A stretch of 64,000 nucleotides of DNA from Apodemus sylvaticus (lineage: Eukaryota > Chordata > Mammalia > Rodentia > Muridae), in NCBI RefSeq assembly GCF_947179515.1, contig NC_067495.1:61179015-61243014 (forward strand). Direction: 5' to 3'. Below the pieces are notes generated by a model that was given only the letters and a program-made list of their open reading frames with translations, did no database searches and was not told where the DNA came from. A program made the position numbers and the translations under genes. Below, piece after piece: positions 11,393 through 22,125 of this stretch (positions within the stretch are counted from its first letter, which is position 1; every line of letters starts with the position of its first letter).

Positions 11393-12825
11393 GACACCGC
11401 AGCTCAAATCTAGGAACACAGTCAGAAACAAGGTCGGGGGTCAGCACAGAAAAGAGGCCTAACAGTACAGAAACAGCTTGTGGACTTATTGCCCTAGGGA
11501 ATAGGTAGGAGGATGAGGAAAGAGCAAATCTTCAGTGATTTATTCAAAAGCTTTCAGAGAGGCCAGCTCTCTGTTGCTCAATTACCTTTACCTCCGTGTT
11601 CACATCCCAACACCTACAGCCCAGTAAGATAACCCCTCATCTGCCGGCTAAGGCAGAAACTCTCCAGATGTCCAAGTGCTGGGATACTAGGACAGGAAGA
11701 CATGCTTTCCTCACATCCCTGCTCTTTAGGCTGAATAAGATCCTGTACTAATGTCTCTAATGAGGATGACTTAGATACGCCTTCTATAGGACAATTTCTC
11801 AGTGGCCTTCTGAACACTCTTTCAACAGCTCACTGAAAACTCACCTTTGAAGTGGGCTAAAAATCCAGTGCAAACACTCGGGAACCATTATATAGCAAAC
11901 GAATGAAAATACTGATTACCATGTCAAACAGTCATTGGAGGCCTTCACAGGGGGTGGTGGTAGTGGTGGTGATGCTGATAAAGTCTTGAGTGAGAGAAAA
12001 AAAGATGTGGGATTATAGAATAGGGAGCAGGAACTAGGAGGGATGGACTGGAGTGTGGCAGAGGAAAGGAATTGCCACTTGTTCATGATTTCTTTATAGC
12101 CAAGGCATCAACAAGGTGGGCCTATACTATTTCCAGCACTTCTTATTAGGGAAGAGAATTTTAAATTCTCTGCTATCTACTCCTTATCAAAAGTTCAGTT
12201 CAGAGAGAGGATTAGAGAGCGGACAGCTAATCTATTGCAAGTTATATAGGCAAAGCATGTGCTATAAAGCTTAGACTATAATTTCACTATGGGTGAGTAT
12301 GTTGAAAGAGGAAATTTCAATATAGAGATAGAGAAGGCATATTGGATCTTACAATAATTATGGCTTCCTTAACAAAGAGATGGAGGCTAAAGCCCAACAT
12401 TGCAAAGCTGCTGGTTTTGGACTTCAAGCCATAGAAATTAATCCACACAATGAAGCTGGCCATTTACCAGGATCCCAAGGCTCTGCTGTCCCTTCTGCAT
12501 AATATGACAAGGTAACTCGATTGCAGCAGACAAATAGGACATACATGCACACTGATATTAAGCTATCAAAGCCCAAAAGATTTCTCTCTCCGGATCAACA
12601 TAATGACTTCTCTAAAATAGTGTTAGAATCGTTTTAAGTCATAGTATTTCTCTGAAACATTAATGACAGGAAGGGAAGGTGTTTAGCATTTCTGTGTAAG
12701 AGAAAGAACATAAAATAGGGTAATTACGGAGATAGGTAGAACCTAGGAGGGAAGGGGGAGGGGAAAACATGATAAAATACATTAAATGAAAAAAGTATAA
12801 ATTAAAAAATAGAATAGAAGAAAGA
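11393..12825. other. Unique intergenic sequence, nothing recognised
   Basis: I see no gene, SINE or LINE similarity. A short GGT-rich run is present near 11950. Confidence 0.4.
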
Positions 12826-12990
12826 GGGCAGGAGAGATGGCTCAGTGAGTTTGCCACCACCAAGTCTGATAAAAATTAGTTCAATCCCCAGGATTCCTGA
12901 AAAGGGGAAAGGAGAGAAATTGTTCCCCAAAACTGTCCTCTGACAGTTCGTCCTTTGTCCTCTGACAAACTGTCCATGACTTCTGTCATG

Positions 12991-13031
<41 letters not shown>
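12826..13031 (+). mobile_element. B3 SINE ending in (CA)n
   Basis: The head is ggcaggagagatggctcagt, followed by accaccaagtctgataaaaa. The 3' end has grown into a (CA)n microsatellite at 12992-13031. It also contains a doubled cctctgaca word. Confidence 0.8.
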
Positions 13032-13032
<1 letters not shown>

Positions 13033-14639
13033 CACTACAAACAAATGTAATTTAAGAGAAAGATGAACTAGAAATCCTTTGCACTCCTCTCCCTACTATA
13101 AAAACTAAACTCCTCTACACTGTGTGTTAAACAAACACAATAGGGGTCTTAAACGTATAAAGAAGGCAGACCACCAAAGCATCTCAGGATGGGAAGAATG
13201 ACAGCAATCTTCTCTTTTTCTTACCTATGTCAGGCTTGGAGTTGAAAAATGACCAAATAGTGACCAAAAGCATTAACAGGCATAGACCAAAAAAGCCAAG
13301 GAATTACAAAATATTAAACTTGCAAGACACAAAATTTGCAGACTAAAATCTCTCTACTCCAGCCAAAACTGGAGAAAAACCAGTGGGCCCAGTCAGCATA
13401 GAGGAATAGAGGAACCTAGCCTTCTCTTCGGGAGGCCTTGTGACATACACCAAAGCTCTGAGTACTTTACACTGCTGACAGTGTAAAGCAAGGGAAGGTC
13501 CAGTCTGGGGCAGGCACTATCATTCCTGTAGCTGGATAGGCAGCAGCTATCATGGACTGATGAAGACCACCCATACACACTACACTGGCAGAGACATGAG
13601 GAGCTTACATTTTTGGTTCTATCTAAAATCTATCTCCCTTCTGATGTTGTATAAGAGGGAACGTTAGAGTTTAAATTTCACTATCTAAAGACACCACACA
13701 TTTTGTTTGCAGGACATAGATCTGGGAACTGACTAGGAAACTTCCCCCCTCCATGGATAACTTACATAGTTCCAGAGAGTGCTATGCAAACTGGTGGAAA
13801 TGATGATCTTGCCCAGTGTTGGATCATACATGCTATAATACCAACCTGCCATGAAAGACTTACTCACTGGTACAATAACATCATGATGGTTATGTAGTAG
13901 CCCACCACTTTCTCACTGGATTTTAGGCCTCCATCATAGGAGGAAGACATCTTTGCCTTGTACTGAGAACTTGGTCAAAAGCCTATAGTTTAGGAGATCA
14001 TAGACACTATGTGGAAACCTACTATCATCTTGCTAAGTGGTTATATTATTAAGCTGTCTTTTAAATACTTATGCCTATATCCCTAGATGTGCTGTTCTCA
14101 ACCTTGGTCACAGAAGCATTTATTTGTAGTGAGTGGAGGTTAATTGTGAAAGTGTCATCTAGTCAGAGTGACCGGGTGCTCAATTCTAAATGAATCATTT
14201 ATACTAAACACCCTCCCAACCCCAAGGCCCTGGGAACATTATGGAAGAGGAAGGGGAAAGAAAGGAAGAGCCTGTTCATGGAAAAGGGAACTATGAAATG
14301 TCATCATTGGGACATCACATGACTATTGTACCCACAAACTCAGGGCATCTGTGCTTACCTGAATAAAACCTGAAAAATATATTAATCCAGTGGATTAATC
14401 AAGACATTCAAAATTCCAGCATGAATTGGGAAATAATGCCAATAACTGAGGAGCTATTGGCAGTTGATGGCTTCTGAGAAGGGGAATTTTTCCTTGGAGG
14501 TATGGTCACTGGTAGGATGACCATGCTTCTATGGGTGACCTCATATGCACTTTTCATGTGCTTAAGAGCAGCACTAAGTAAACTCCCTGAGATACCAAGA
14601 GAAGGTGACATGACATTGGGAGGGGGTGCACTGAGGATG
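13032..14639. other. Unique intergenic sequence, nothing recognised
   Basis: I could not identify a gene or repeat by eye. An older LTR may begin upstream of 14640. Confidence 0.35.
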
Positions 14640-14757
14640 GTCCAGGGTGATGGGATATAGCCTCACAAATCAGGAGCTAAAATAAGTTTTTCCTTTAGGC
14701 TGCTTTTGTCAGCTATTTTATAACAGCAGAGAGGAAAAGTAACTAATGTAAATGTCA
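14640..14757 (+). mobile_element. MaLR-type LTR, 3' fragment
   Basis: It carries the typical MaLR end: aaaataagtttttcctttag, then gctgcttttgtcagctattt and cagagaggaaaagtaacta. Only the R/U5-like part is recognisable. Confidence 0.55.
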
Positions 14758-14939
14758 TACATAATCACTCAAAAATAGAAATTTAGGAGAGAAAATCTAA
14801 CAAGACACACATAGATTTACATGTTGAGAATGGTAAAGTGGTAATGAAAGAAAACATCAAAAAATTATTTGAATAAATATAGATACGGGCACAGTGTTCA
14901 TAGGTTAGAAGGATCAACATAAAAAATGTCGACTTTCCT

Positions 14940-15320
14940 TAAACTGATTGGTAGACACCTTGTCGTGGTTTGAATAAGAATGGCCCACATAGGCTCATGT
15001 ATTTGAATGCTTAGTCACCAGGGAGTGACACGGTCTGAAAGGACTAAAAGGATTATGAAGTTTGGCCTTGTTGGAATAAGTATGGCCTTGTTGGAAGATA
15101 TATATCACTGGAGGTGGGCTTTGAGGTTTCAAAATCCCATACCAGCCCCCACCCCTGTCTGTCTGTCTATGGGTCAGGATGTAGCTCTCAGTTACTGCTC
15201 CAGAGCCAGGTTTGCTGCCATACTCTCTGCCATGATAATGGAGGACTAACCCCCAATAAATGTTTTCTTTTATAAGAGTTGCCTTAGTCGTGGTGTCCCT
15301 TCACTGACTAAGACAAAAAT
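14940..15320 (+). mobile_element. MaLR (MT/ORR1-like) LTR
   Basis: LTR-like order is seen: a start near gtggtttgaataagaatggc, the word ggccttgttgga twice, then ccccaataaatgttttctt as the polyadenylation region and an end near gactaagacaaa. It is followed by ttggtaccag, which resembles a tRNA-Leu primer-binding site as in ERVL/MaLR elements. Confidence 0.55.
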
Positions 15321-16260
15321 TGGTACCAGAGACTGGCCATGCTATTGTTTGGAGGAATATGGAAAAATGGGGGCTTTGGACTAGAAAAGCAATTGAATGC
15401 TTTAAGTGGGGGTTTATTGTGCCATCCTAGTAGGAGCAAGGTCAGTGGTGCTAGGAATAATGTGCACCACATCTCAAGAAGTTTCAGAGGGGAAGAATAT
15501 TATCGACTGGTCTAGAGACCATTCTTGTGATGTTTTGGTAAAGAATGTGGCTGGGTTTTACTCTTGTTCTAAAAATCATCCAAAGACTAAACTGAAGAGT
15601 TTGAGGATTAATGGCATTGGCAGAGGAGATTTTGAGACAGCCTAGTATTGATTGTGTCAAGTGGTTATTAGTGGTCACTCATGCAAATCTACAATAAAAA
15701 GGATCAAATTGAGCAAAGAGATATATGAAGTGCATGGGGATAAAAAGAAAATCAAGAAATGTTTTATTGGAGTCCAGTGCTCACAGAGATAGAAATTTAT
15801 AGGAAATCTTGATACTAAATGGAATAAAGAGAGTAGTGACCTCAATGTAAGACCTCACCCAACTAAGCTTCCAACCTGCAAAAAGGAATTAAAGAAAAGC
15901 CTAAGCACTGAAAAAAACCATCAACAATAGAAAGCAGATGCCAATGCAATTATAGGAGGGGGCCATGTTTCAGCTCCAATGAGCAAAAGAACTTGACAGC
16001 TTCAGCCACATGGTCCTGGCTTTATCAAGGAATATACAAGAAAGAGATTGTGGAAAGGAAAGCTGCTAAGGCCAGGCTTGTGGCAAGGAAGCACCTGAAT
16101 GGAGGCTTAGAAAGGCCATTAAGTGAAGCTGTGAAGGTGAAGGCTGGGCCATGTTGGAGACTGCCAGGTGTTGGACATGCCAGAGTCATGGGATATGTCC
16201 CATTTCCTCCTTCATGGTAGCAGTGTCCTTCTATCCTCCTCTCTCGAATTCTTTCCCCTT
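15321..16260 (+). mobile_element. Decayed MaLR-like internal sequence
   Basis: It directly follows the LTR and the putative primer-binding site (ttggtaccagagactgg at 15319-15336). It contains no intact coding frame. The right boundary and the family are uncertain, and I see no second matching LTR. Confidence 0.35.
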
Positions 16261-16296
16261 GCCTATGGTACCTTTTTTCTTTCCTGATTTCTGTGG

Positions 16297-16790
16297 TTTA
16301 TGAGTAGGGTTCTCTAGAAGAACAGAACTTACAGAATAAATATATGTATATAATATAGAAAGGGGACTTATTAGAATACACAGCTACAAGCTGTCGTCCA
16401 GCTAGGCCAGCAATGGCTATCTCCTAACAGAAGGTTGAAGAATTCAATAGATGTTCACCCCACAAAGCTGGATGCTTCAGGCAGTCTTTGTATACACCAG
16501 AATCCTGAAGTACGCTCTAATGCTGTGAAGAAATTAGCGAGAGCAAGCTTCCCTTTTCCATGTCCTTTGTATAGGCCACCAGTAGAAAATGTTGCCCATA
16601 TTAAAGGTAGATCTTCCCACCTAAATAGATCAGGATTAAAGATATATCATCCCACCTCAAAAGATTCTGATTAAAAGTGGGACTTCCCACTTCATATGAT
16701 TTAATTAAGAAAAGATTCTCACATTTGGGTTTTAGTTAATTCCAGGTTTAGTCCAGTTGAAAACTAAGAATAGCCATGACAACATGCCAG
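16297..16790 (-). mobile_element. Rodent LTR-like interspersed element
   Basis: It belongs to a repeat family that recurs in murid genomes. Read on the minus strand it starts near ggctattcttagttttcaac and ends in an AATAAAT-like region. A relative is at 43322-43710. Confidence 0.5.
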
Positions 16791-17030
16791 TAATACTTTT
16801 TCGCAACTATAGACAAGAGTATTCTAAAATTTACAAAGAAAGTTAAAGGAACTGGACTACTGAAATAACTTTGAAAGAGAAGATTAAATTTAAAGAAAAG
16901 TATTTACCTGATTCTAAAACTTACTACATAATACAATTAATCAAAACTGCCTGGTGTTGGTAAAGGGATGGTCTTCCAGATCAGTCCTTGTAACAGAGCA
17001 GTGTGCCCAGAAACAGACTCTCAAAAATAT
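16791..17030 (+). mobile_element. L1 ORF2 fragment
   Basis: The wording of an L1 ORF2 stretch is visible (aaaacttactacataatacaa, then ttaatcaaaactgcctggtg). It is full of stops and indels. Confidence 0.55.
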
Positions 17031-17349
17031 GCCAAATATGAATTTTGAAAAAAGTATAAAACCAATTCAATGGCAGAAATTTTTGGAAGCTATTGGATAG
17101 GTTTAGGCAAAATTCCAAAACCAAACCAAAACAAACAACTAAGGTCTAAGTTTCAAAACTTAAAACAAAATATAAAAACAAAATCAAAACATATCACTAT
17201 GGAACTTTAAATCCTGAAGCTATAATTTTTTTAGTTAAATAAAAGGACAAATTTACCTATCTCAAAGTGTTGTGGAGTGATGGTTAAACTCACAATGTAC
17301 ATGAGTTCAAACACTATCTATACTTGTGATCAAACAGAATGGGTGAGGT

Positions 17350-17660
17350 ACTTCAACTCCCTTGTGCTATTTTTCCACTGAAGAACCTCTGCCTGTTTCC
17401 TGAATTGCCTGCATCAATTTGCATTCTTACCAATGATCTGTAGAAATTCTGCTTTCTTCATCTCCTCCACATTTATCATCATTTCCCTTGTTGATAACAG
17501 TCATCTTAGTAGATGTGCTATGGTGCTGCAGTGAGACTTTAATTGTGGTTCCTCCACAATTAGTATTAGGGAGCATTTAACGTGGACCTTTTGTTATTTA
17601 TGTACCATCTTTGGGGAAAAAAATCTCTTTTGGTTCTTTGCACACTAAAAATAAAGTCAG
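17350..17660 (-). mobile_element. L1 fragment
   Basis: The plus strand reads like the reverse complement of L1 (caatttgcattcttaccaat, then ctcctccacatttatcatca and gatgtgctatggtgctgcag). Boundaries are approximate. Confidence 0.45.
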
Positions 17661-17702
17661 GACTTTAGTGTCAATGTGTTACAGAAAAAAAAATAAATAT
17701 CC

Positions 17703-17737
<35 letters not shown>

Positions 17738-17738
17738 G
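17703..17738. repeat. (GATA)n microsatellite
   Basis: This is a run of about eight perfect GATA units. Confidence 0.95.
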
Positions 17739-17808
17739 TGTTTTCTGTGTATATGTGTGCATATGTGTATGCACAGTGTTGAGAACCAAACACAAGGCCT
17801 TGTGAATT

Positions 17809-18133
17809 CTTTTTTTATTGGATATTTTCTTTCAATGTTATTGAAAATGTTATCCCCTTTCCTGGTTTCACCTCTAAAAACCCCCTAAACCCATCCTCCC
17901 TCCCCCTGCTTACTAGCCCACTCACTCCTGCTTCCCTGTCCTGGCATTCTGCTATACTGAGGCATCGAGCCTTCTCAGGACCAAGGGCCTCCCCTCCCAC
18001 TGATATCTGACAAGGCCATCCTCTGCTACATATGCAGCTGGAGCCATGGGTCCCTCCATATGTACTCTTTGGTTGGTGGTCCCTGGGAGCTCTGGGGGTA
18101 CTGGTTAGTTCATATTGTTGTTCCTCTTATGTG
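17809..18133 (-). mobile_element. L1 3' end, minus strand
   Basis: The plus strand begins with T7 and the reverse complement of the murine L1 3' end (ttattggatattttctttca, then tgctacatatgcagctggag and ggtccctccatatgtactct). It ends at the ORF2-distal word caacaatatgaactaaccag, read on the minus strand. Confidence 0.8.
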
Positions 18134-18245
18134 GGTGACAGAACTAGGAAAGAACCCAGATATCCCTCAAAAGAGGAATGGATACGGAAAATGTGGCCTT
18201 GTTCATTCTAAACAAGATAACTTATCACTCAACTAAACCTGCAGC
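18134..18245 (+). mobile_element. Inverted L1 ORF2 segment joined to the preceding L1 end
   Basis: It reads in the opposite direction to the previous feature: gaaagaacccagatatccct, then aaagaggaatggatacggaa. That is the end of the L1 ORF2 coding region. The arrangement fits an L1 insertion with a 5' inversion. Confidence 0.7.
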
Positions 18246-18664
18246 CTCAGATTCTAATTCTTCAACAGATAGATATTTTACAAATGCTTTTCCTGTTCTG
18301 TAAAATGACTTTTGGGGTTTGTTATAGTTATAAATGCCAGTAGTAAATTTCCACACATAGGATCAACTGACACTCCATAAGGGTACCAAAAGTACACAGT
18401 ACAGGGAACTGAAGCAAATACTAGAGGAACTGAATATCCATTGGCAAAACAAGGAATTTACCCATCATCTTATCCCCAAACCAAAGAACAAATCAAGACA
18501 AAATAAAGATTTAGTATAAGACCTTTAACTTTTACTACTTTTAGAAGAAAATAAGAAAAAATTATGACCTTTTCCTTTGTGGTGATTTCTTGGTTAACAC
18601 ACACACACACACACACAAAGACAATGAAAATAAAAGTAAATAAGTGGGAGTTACAATAAAATGT
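18246..18664. other. Unique stretch with a (CA)n
   Basis: I see no gene. A (CA)n of about 22 bp lies at 18598-18617. Confidence 0.4.
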
Positions 18665-18665
18665 G

Positions 18666-18821
18666 GGGAACTGACAAAATTTCTCAGTGGGTAAAAAAGC
18701 CTTCAATGAGTCTGATAGTCTGAACCCACATGGTAGAAGGAGAGAATTGACTGCCAGTTCTTACCTTCTGACTATCATGTGCAAGTATGCACACATACAC
18801 TAAATAAATATACTTTTAATT
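18666..18821 (+). mobile_element. B3 SINE
   Basis: Landmarks are aaaatttctcagtgggtaaa, then gaacccacatggtagaagga and gtatgcacacatacactaaa. Confidence 0.75.
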
Positions 18822-18954
18822 CTTTCTTTGTCATTTTAAAAGGGACATAACCTTTGAGAGTTAGGATTACACAAAGAGTTTTTTTAACTTAACACTACAA
18901 ATAAGACTCACGTAACCACAGCTGGTTAGTTATACTTAATCCAAAATAAAAATG

Positions 18955-19075
18955 TTGCCAAGCATAATGGCTTACATCTGTAACTGCAACCCAGCACTTG
19001 TGATCATAATGCAGAGGATTATAATTTTGAGACTATCCTGGGCTACACAGCCAGCCCCCATCTGAAAAATTAGTT
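18955..19075 (+). mobile_element. Old B1 SINE
   Basis: Decayed B1 pattern: ccaagcataatggcttacat, then aacccagcacttgtgatcat and tcctgggctacacagcc. Confidence 0.6.
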
Positions 19076-19159
19076 ATAGTTAAAATCCTTTTGTGTTACT
19101 AGTAATCCAAAACATGTCCTCACACGTACTCACAAATACAAAACTACCTTAAAATTAAA

Positions 19160-19355
19160 TGTTTTTGCTTTGACACTGGTCCGGCTAAGATGAAAAAGCA
19201 AGCTGTAGACTGAGAGGAAATATTTGCAAACTACACATCTGACAAAGAACTAGTTTTAGAATATAAAAGGACTCAAAACTAGCAGAAAAAAAGTGACCCA
19301 TTTAGAAAATATGCAAATTATACAAATATTTTATTAAAAATATATGTTATAACTG
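19160..19355 (+). mobile_element. Ancient L1 ORF2 fragment, left part
   Basis: Mammalian L1 ORF2 wording is visible (ggctaagatgaaaaagcaag, then agaggaaatatttgcaaact). It continues at 19725-19880 after a SINE insertion. Confidence 0.6.
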
Positions 19356-19383
19356 GAAAATGAGGCTATTACAAGATGAACAT

Positions 19384-19640
19384 CAGGCAAGATATCTCAG
19401 CGGGTAACAATGCTTGCCTCATAAGCCTAACATGACCTGAATCTAATCCCCAGAACCAAAGATAAAAGGGAAAAAACAACTCCACAGATTTGTTCTATAA
19501 CTTCTACATATGCACAGCAGGACATGCAGGTTCATACACAGATATCTTACACACACACACACATATACACACACCATTGCCATGACTAATAATAATAAAA
19601 TAATAATAATAATAATAATAATAATTATAATTATAATAAA
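19384..19640 (+). mobile_element. B3/B2 SINE with (CA)n and (ATA)n tail
   Basis: The head is ggcaagatatctcagcgggt and box B is like cctgaatctaatccccag. A (CA)n and then (AATA)n/(AAT)n microsatellite at 19588-19640 form the tail. Confidence 0.75.
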
Positions 19641-19724
19641 TTTAAAAATTTAAAGATGACCATCAAGGTACAGCAAATTCCTAGTACATGAAAGGCCCTG
19701 GATCTATAGTACTGAAAACAATTA

Positions 19725-19882
19725 CACAGGATGACATTAAAGCCATAATGAGATTAGCATGGCACTTATCCAGTGTAAGTTTTTTTTAAAGTGGAAACAT
19801 CAAATACTGGTAAGAATGCAAAGAAACTGGATTGCTCCTTCACATCTAGTGAAAATGTACCAGTTATAGCTTTTCTGGAAAA
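19725..19882 (+). mobile_element. Ancient L1 ORF2 fragment, right part
   Basis: It continues the element at 19160: taaagccataatgagattag, then tactggtaagaatgcaaaga and cttttctggaaaataatttc. Confidence 0.55.
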
Positions 19883-20040
19883 TAATTTCTTAAAAAAATA
19901 TATATGCATTTAGAATACAACAGAGCAATTTCTTTCCTGGGCATTTTGTAGAGAGGAATGAGGACTTGTGTTCACACAAAAGGCTGAATATCAGGTGGAG
20001 AATAGACGTCAGTGATAGTGTTTGTCTAGTATGGCTGTTT

Positions 20041-20175
20041 TGTTTTTGTTTTTGTTGTTTTCTGAGACAGGGTCTCAACATAATCTAGGCTGGCCTGGAA
20101 CTTGCTATATCTCCCAGGATGAGCTTGAAATTTTTAATTCTCCTGTCTCCACCTCACAAGTGCTAAGATTATAAT
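20041..20175 (-). mobile_element. Old B1 SINE
   Basis: Reverse-complement B1 is visible on the plus strand: gagacagggtctcaacataa, then aggctggcctggaacttgct and cacaagtgctaagattataa. Confidence 0.75.
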
Positions 20176-20743
20176 AGTCTTGTGTTTCCAAATGTGGTTC
20201 TCAAGAGGGGAATGGGGCAGTATCTAAAGGTCAGTTTGGGAACTAAGGAAAAGTGGCAGATTAGCACGCAATAAAAGCACGTTTGAATTTTTTCATAAAT
20301 TTTGCAAGAATCTTCCAAAACAAACTTTTTTAAAACAGTCAAGAATAATTTAGAGAGTCCATTAGGGGAGCTAGGGATCCAGAAAGGTGTGCGCATGATT
20401 TCTGTTGGTATAAACGAGGAGAGCCGCTTGTTGCAGTTTTACAGTGAGATGGGACACCTTGTTTTTGAAACAAATTTAAAAGACGCTGTGATCCCAGGAA
20501 TGTAAAGAAATGCCTTTGTTCTGATGCACAAAGATTGAAAGTTCGGTGGTCAAGAGACTTGAAAAATTAGAGAAAGCCACACTGCCTCCTAGACACTTCA
20601 GGGTCAGAACATATTCAGCCGATAAAATTTATCTTGTACTTGTTAAACATGGGCTTTGTCTGTGTTCTGTCCAAACTTGGGAACAAAGTAGGCAGTAAGA
20701 GGGAACAGTCCTCCAAGCCCTGTTATGGCACGCACTGTAGAAA
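20176..20743. other. Otud6a distal upstream sequence, nothing recognised
   Basis: This is unique sequence. The open frame at 20302-20505 shows no family similarity. Confidence 0.4.
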
Positions 20744-20842
20744 GGCGGAGTCCTAGGAGCGACTTTTAAGTCCGTTAAAACTGGCGCCACGGGGAGGCAG
20801 ACTCCTAGGAGCGCCTTTTGAATTCTTTTAAAATTGGCGCCA
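20744..20842 (+). promoter_or_regulatory. Tandem 46/47-bp upstream duplication with GGCGCC sites
   Basis: Copy 1 is 20744-20789 and copy 2 is 20796-20842. Both share a ggagtcctaggagcg-like head and a TGGCGCCA tail, offset by 52 bp. Copy 1 also has CCGTTA (20772-20777), which is a MYB-type site on the minus strand. They sit about 450 bp upstream of the Otud6a start codon. A regulatory role is inferred from position and motif content. Confidence 0.55.
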
Positions 20843-20914
20843 TAACCTGCTACGGGGTCTAGGGAGGACATGGTCAGGGGTTCTCAAGGGCCAGTCACAA
20901 AGGCAGGCGTGTCT

Positions 20915-20946
20915 GGGGGCGTGGCCCTGAGAGGGCAGTAGCCAAT
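20915..20946 (+). promoter_or_regulatory. Otud6a proximal promoter candidate
   Basis: GGGGGCGTGGCC (20915-20926) is a KLF/SP-type box, and GCCAATAG has CCAAT at 20942-20946, an NF-Y-type box. They are spaced 15 bp apart. There is no TATA box. Local CpG content is higher than in neighbouring DNA. The transcription start is probably shortly downstream (about 20970-21010), which is inference. Confidence 0.5.
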
Positions 20947-21039
20947 AGCAGAGAAGGCTGTGAGTAAAATTCCAGGCCACGAACGTCTGAGACAAGCAGA
21001 CTGCGGCAGCTACTGCTCGAGGAGGTTGTGTGGGCCTCT

Positions 21040-21239
21040 CTGGCGATTTGGACTGTTCCTCCGGCCTCGAACTACTACCTGTCTGGCGATTTGGACTGTT
21101 CCTCCAGCCTTGGACTGCCTGTCTGGCGATTTGGACTGTTCCTCAGCCTCGAACTGCCTGTCTGGTGATTTGGACTGTTCCTCAGCCTCGAACTGCCTGT
21201 CTGGTGATTTGAACTGTTCCTCAGCTTCGAAGTCCTATC
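21040..21239 (+). repeat. Five-unit tandem array in the Otud6a 5' leader
   Basis: Units start at 21040, 21083, 21123, 21162 and 21201 and are 43, 40, 39, 39 and 39 bp long. Each begins CTGG(C/T)GATTTG(G/A)ACTGTTCCTC. The last three units are most alike. The array ends 13 bp before the Otud6a ATG. There is no ATG anywhere from the CCAAT box (20942) to the main start. Confidence 0.92.
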
Positions 21240-21252
21240 TTCCACTGGTAAG

Positions 21253-22125
21253 ATGGATGACACCGAGCATGAACTCCAGCGGGTGATCCGTCGCCACTAT
21301 CGCGAAAAAAGAGAGTTGCAAGCTCACATCCAGACCCTGAAAGCTTCCATCCCAAAGAACGACAAGGGCAGACGAAAGCAGTTGCTCTCTGATATCACCC
21401 GCCTTGAAGCTGAGATGGAGCAGAGGCACCAGCAGGAGCTGGAGAAATTTGGAGACAACCCTGACAGCAGTGTGGATTCGGTGGCCGCCGACCTTGAAAA
21501 GATGAATCTCGAGAACATGCCTCCACGCCCAGCCAAGGCCCAGAAACGGCGTGACCGAAGAGCCAACATGGAGAGACGGCGCCAGGAGAGGATGCCTGCA
21601 GCCCAGGCCGAGCAACTGGCCGCCTACCGTCGTGAGGAGGAGGAGAAGGTCACCGCCATACTAGCGGCCAAAAATCTGGAGATGAAGATCATCCCCGCTG
21701 ACGGCCACTGCATGTACCGAGCCATCCAGGACCAGCTGGTGTTCTCCGTGACAATCGAGAGCCTCCGCTACCGCACCGCCTGCTACATGAGGAAACATAT
21801 TGACGACTTCTTACCTTTCTTCACCGAACCAGAGGCCGGCAACTTCTACACCCAGGAAGACTTCCTGAGGTACTGCGATGACATCGTGCACAAGGCTTCG
21901 TGGGGAGGCCAGCTGGAGCTGAGAGCCCTGTCGCACGTCCTGCAGACCCCAATCGAGGTGGTCCAGGCCAACTCGCCCATCATCGTCATCGGGGAAGAGT
22001 ACACCAGGAAGCCGCTCACGCTGGTCTATCTGCACTACGCCTGCGACTTCGGAGAGCACTACAATTCGGTGAAGCCCATCGAGGTTGCTGGAGCGGTTGG
22101 AGGAATGGCGCCTCGCCTCTTCTAG
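21253..22125 (+). CDS. Otud6a: OTU domain-containing protein 6A (deubiquitinase), single-exon
   Basis: This is an intact 290-residue reading frame with no introns. The length agrees with OTUD6A (human 288). Residues 1-65 form a charged helical/coiled-coil N-terminus. Residues 95-135 are Arg/Glu-rich ([16 protein letters not shown]). The OTU cysteine-protease domain spans about 140-277. The catalytic Cys153 lies in [15 protein letters not shown], the conserved [14 protein letters not shown] loop is at 217-230, and the catalytic His269 lies in DFGEHYNSV. All expected active-site residues are present. The family hydrolyses polyubiquitin, with K27/K29/K33 preference reported for OTUD6A. The start is the first ATG of the leader, in strong context (A at -3, G at +4). 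Otud6a is the intronless relative of multi-exon Otud6b, consistent with retroposition. Neighbour Awat2 is divergent. Codon use is GC-rich compared with the flanks, as expected for a constrained gene. Confidence 0.97.
   Translation: MDDTEHELQRVIRRHYREKRELQAHIQTLKASIPKNDKGRRKQLLSDITRLEAEMEQRHQQELEKFGDNPDSSVDSVAADLEKMNLENMPPRPAKAQKRRDRRANMERRRQERMPAAQAEQLAAYRREEEEKVTAILAAKNLEMKIIPADGHCMYRAIQDQLVFSVTIESLRYRTACYMRKHIDDFLPFFTEPEAGNFYTQEDFLRYCDDIVHKASWGGQLELRALSHVLQTPIEVVQANSPIIVIGEEYTRKPLTLVYLHYACDFGEHYNSVKPIEVAGAVGGMAPRLF

Noticed and set aside
12992..13031. Dinucleotide arrays as CRISPR-like or satellite arrays
   Set aside because: Simple (CA)n/(GT)n microsatellites attached to SINE tails; there is no spacer structure.
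21030..21212. Second repeat-encoded frame in the leader
   Set aside because: Also a GTG start and a by-product of the tandem array.
20960..21286. 108-residue frame overlapping the Otud6a start (possible uORF)
   Set aside because: It begins at GTG, not ATG. The leader has no ATG at all, and the repeated peptide simply reflects the 39-bp DNA repeat.
21235..21615. Minus-strand frames opposite Otud6a
   Set aside because: Antisense shadows of a GC-rich coding region with no family similarity.
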